NCBI GenBank assembly: GCA_002362735.1
Contig: DEUU01000092.1
Location: 1 to 6,486 of the forward strand
Length of the DNA: 6,486 bases
From: Dehalococcoidia bacterium UBA3254
GTDB taxonomy: Bacteria > Chloroflexota > Dehalococcoidia > Dehalococcoidales > UBA3254
Reading direction: 5' to 3'
Positions 5,742-6,486 of the stretch are shown here, one piece after another. A program made the position numbers and the translations under genes. Numbering within the stretch: the first letter of the stretch is position 1; each line of letters opens with the position of its first letter. Under the pieces are notes generated by a model. That model made no database searches, was not told the DNA's origin, and was given only the letters and a program-made list of their open reading frames with translations.

Positions 5742-5747
5742 TTTATA
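5742..5747 (-). promoter_or_regulatory. Possible -10 element for the acyltransferase
   Basis: Read on the minus strand this is TATAAA, 16 bases before the GGAG ribosome site, which would give a short leader of about 20 nt. The segment 17 bases upstream (CTGAAT) is a poor -35, so the call is tentative. If real, the tandem repeat at 5767-5809 would overlap or lie directly upstream of the -35 region. Confidence 0.25.
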
Positions 5748-5766
5748 AGAAAGGTTTTCAGTAAAT

Positions 5767-5809
5767 TCAGTTAAGATATTTTAAACCATCACTTAAGTAT
5801 TTTCAAACC
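5767..5809. repeat. Tandem imperfect 21-nt direct repeat in the divergent intergenic region
   Basis: Two 21-nt copies (5767-5787 and 5789-5809) share TCA-(G/C)-TTAAG, TATTTT and AAACC, with one compensating single-base indel. Their centres are 22 bp apart, about two helical turns. The second copy contains the 8-bp palindrome ACTTAAGT (5791-5798). Separately, AGATATTT (5774-5781) and AAATATCT (5813-5820) are inverted copies. The arrangement suggests tandem protein-binding sites between two divergent genes. Confidence 0.5.
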
Positions 5810-5904
5810 CCCAAATATCTCGTTTGTAAGAGGATTGAATCCAGCAGTACCTTAGAACGACCGCAGGGTACGACTAAAAAGAGATTAGGGAGCTTCCTCA
5901 GGCT

Positions 5905-5934
5905 TTGACAGCCGGGTATCCTCAAGTCTATAAT
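5905..5934 (+). promoter_or_regulatory. Exact-consensus sigma70 promoter for the glycosyltransferase gene
   Basis: TTGACA (5905-5910), an 18-base spacer and TATAAT (5929-5934) match both hexamers of the bacterial housekeeping consensus. Transcription should start near 5941, 48 bases before the ATG at 5989. GGCT and AGCC flank the central TTGAC of the -35. Its strength suggests that the glycosyltransferase heads a new, well expressed transcription unit running out of the window. Confidence 0.78.
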
Positions 5935-5988
5935 GCTCTTAAATTACGCAGTATTGCTTTTAGCTTCATTTTATGGAAACAATTTATC

Positions 5989-6486
5989 ATGAAAATATTA
6001 CTGGTGACAAGATACTTCTACCCCCGTCTGGGTGGGGGAGAATTAGTTTTATGGCAAATATTGAAGGGTCTGGCTCAAAAGGGTCACAAAACATTGGTGA
6101 TAACATCGAAAGTGGATAACTCACCGGAACACGAGATCATTGATAATATAGAAATATACCGGCCTTTTGATGGCGCAGATTCTTTTGGCAAGGGGCTTAG
6201 ATTTTCCTTAAAACTATTTTCCTACCTGGGAAAATTTCATAAAAATAATCCCGTAGATGTCGCTATCAACGGCGCCTATAGCTGTACTATACCGGCTTCC
6301 TGGGCAGCGCGGAAATCCCGTATCGCTGCTGTAACCTACGTGACATCCTACTTCGGAAACGTCGGGTTCAATCTCGTAAATCCCTTTACCGCTGTCTTTA
6401 ATTACATGTATCCTGTAACAACTCTTTATTTCGCCAAAAGCGATATTATTTGCTGCCCGAGTAAAACCGTGGGTGAAAAACTTGGG
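5989..6486 (+). CDS. Glycosyltransferase, GT-B fold (family 4-like), N-terminal 166 residues; 3' end outside window
   Basis: The frame is open from ATG 5989 to the window end (166 codons, no stop). The protein begins MKILLVTRYFYPRLGGGEL, the usual first beta strand and glycine-rich acceptor loop (GGGE, residues 15-18) of family 4 glycosyltransferases. It continues with VLWQILKGLAQKGHKTLVITS, a Rossmann-like helix and strand, and later FAKSDIICCPSKTVGEKLG, matching the segment where these enzymes lead into the sugar-nucleotide domain. The C-terminal donor-binding domain (EX7E motif) is beyond the window, so sugar specificity cannot be given. A weak GGAA lies ten bases before the ATG, and the N-terminus fits the family exactly. 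The strong promoter upstream makes it the first gene of a further glycan-assembly unit. It should act in the cytoplasm or on the inner membrane face, building a lipid-linked glycan. Confidence 0.88.
   Translation, partial: MKILLVTRYFYPRLGGGELVLWQILKGLAQKGHKTLVITSKVDNSPEHEIIDNIEIYRPFDGADSFGKGLRFSLKLFSYLGKFHKNNPVDVAINGAYSCTIPASWAARKSRIAAVTYVTSYFGNVGFNLVNPFTAVFNYMYPVTTLYFAKSDIICCPSKTVGEKLG

Noticed and set aside
5847..5871. Hairpin GTACCTT/AGGGTAC in the divergent spacer
   Set aside because: It has five Watson-Crick pairs plus one G-T and one T-A pair, an 11-nt loop and no adjacent signal; this is within chance for a spacer of this size.
5973..6110. Short plus-strand frame starting at ATG 5973
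   Set aside because: It overlaps the glycosyltransferase start in another frame and ends soon; the glycosyltransferase frame has clear family motifs.

Overview
The window looks like part of a bacterial extracellular-polysaccharide or cell-surface glycan biosynthesis locus, next to the 3' end of a gene for a large secreted or surface protein. The organism is probably a bacterium: there are Shine-Dalgarno sites and several sigma70-type -35/-10 pairs, including an exact TTGACA/TATAAT pair. The combination of He_PIG-like Ig repeats and a C-terminal dockerin recalls uncultured Chloroflexota (Dehalococcoidia-like) genomes. That lineage guess rests on recollection of protein style only and is weak.

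Layout. (1) Positions 2-847 hold the C-terminus of a repeat protein, with 91-residue Ig-like units followed by a two-EF-hand dockerin; the gene starts outside the window. (2) Positions 848-1074 are an intergenic stretch with a long imperfect inverted repeat and a good promoter. (3) Positions 1075-3915 form a tight same-strand set: acyl carrier protein (TTG start), AMP-forming acyl/aminoacyl ligase, and an ammonia-type NAD synthetase homologue of 323 aa that is longer than usual. (4) Positions 3916-4072 form a spacer with a second promoter candidate whose -10 lies inside a near-perfect palindrome. (5) Positions 4073-5086 encode a zinc-ribbon plus PP-loop ATPase resembling the WbpG/PseA N-acetyl sugar amidotransferases. 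(6) Positions 5087-5186 hold two strong tandem hairpins between convergent genes. (7) Positions 5187-5714 (minus strand) encode a left-handed beta-helix acyltransferase. (8) Positions 5715-5988 are a divergent intergenic region with a 21-nt tandem repeat and an exact-consensus promoter. (9) Positions 5989-6486 are the N-terminal part of a GT-B (family 4) glycosyltransferase that runs off the window.

How it may work (inference): the ligase activates a carboxylic or amino acid as an adenylate and loads it on the ACP. The two PP-loop enzymes, NadE-like and WbpG-like, would adenylate a carbonyl or carboxylate and replace it with nitrogen, forming an amide or amidine. The hexapeptide acyltransferase and glycosyltransferase would act on the sugar product. 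The most unusual element is the ACP-ligase-NadE trio next to a second PP-loop amidating enzyme, with no glutaminase (HisH/HisF-type) partner visible. This could be an undescribed acyl-amide modification of a surface glycan.
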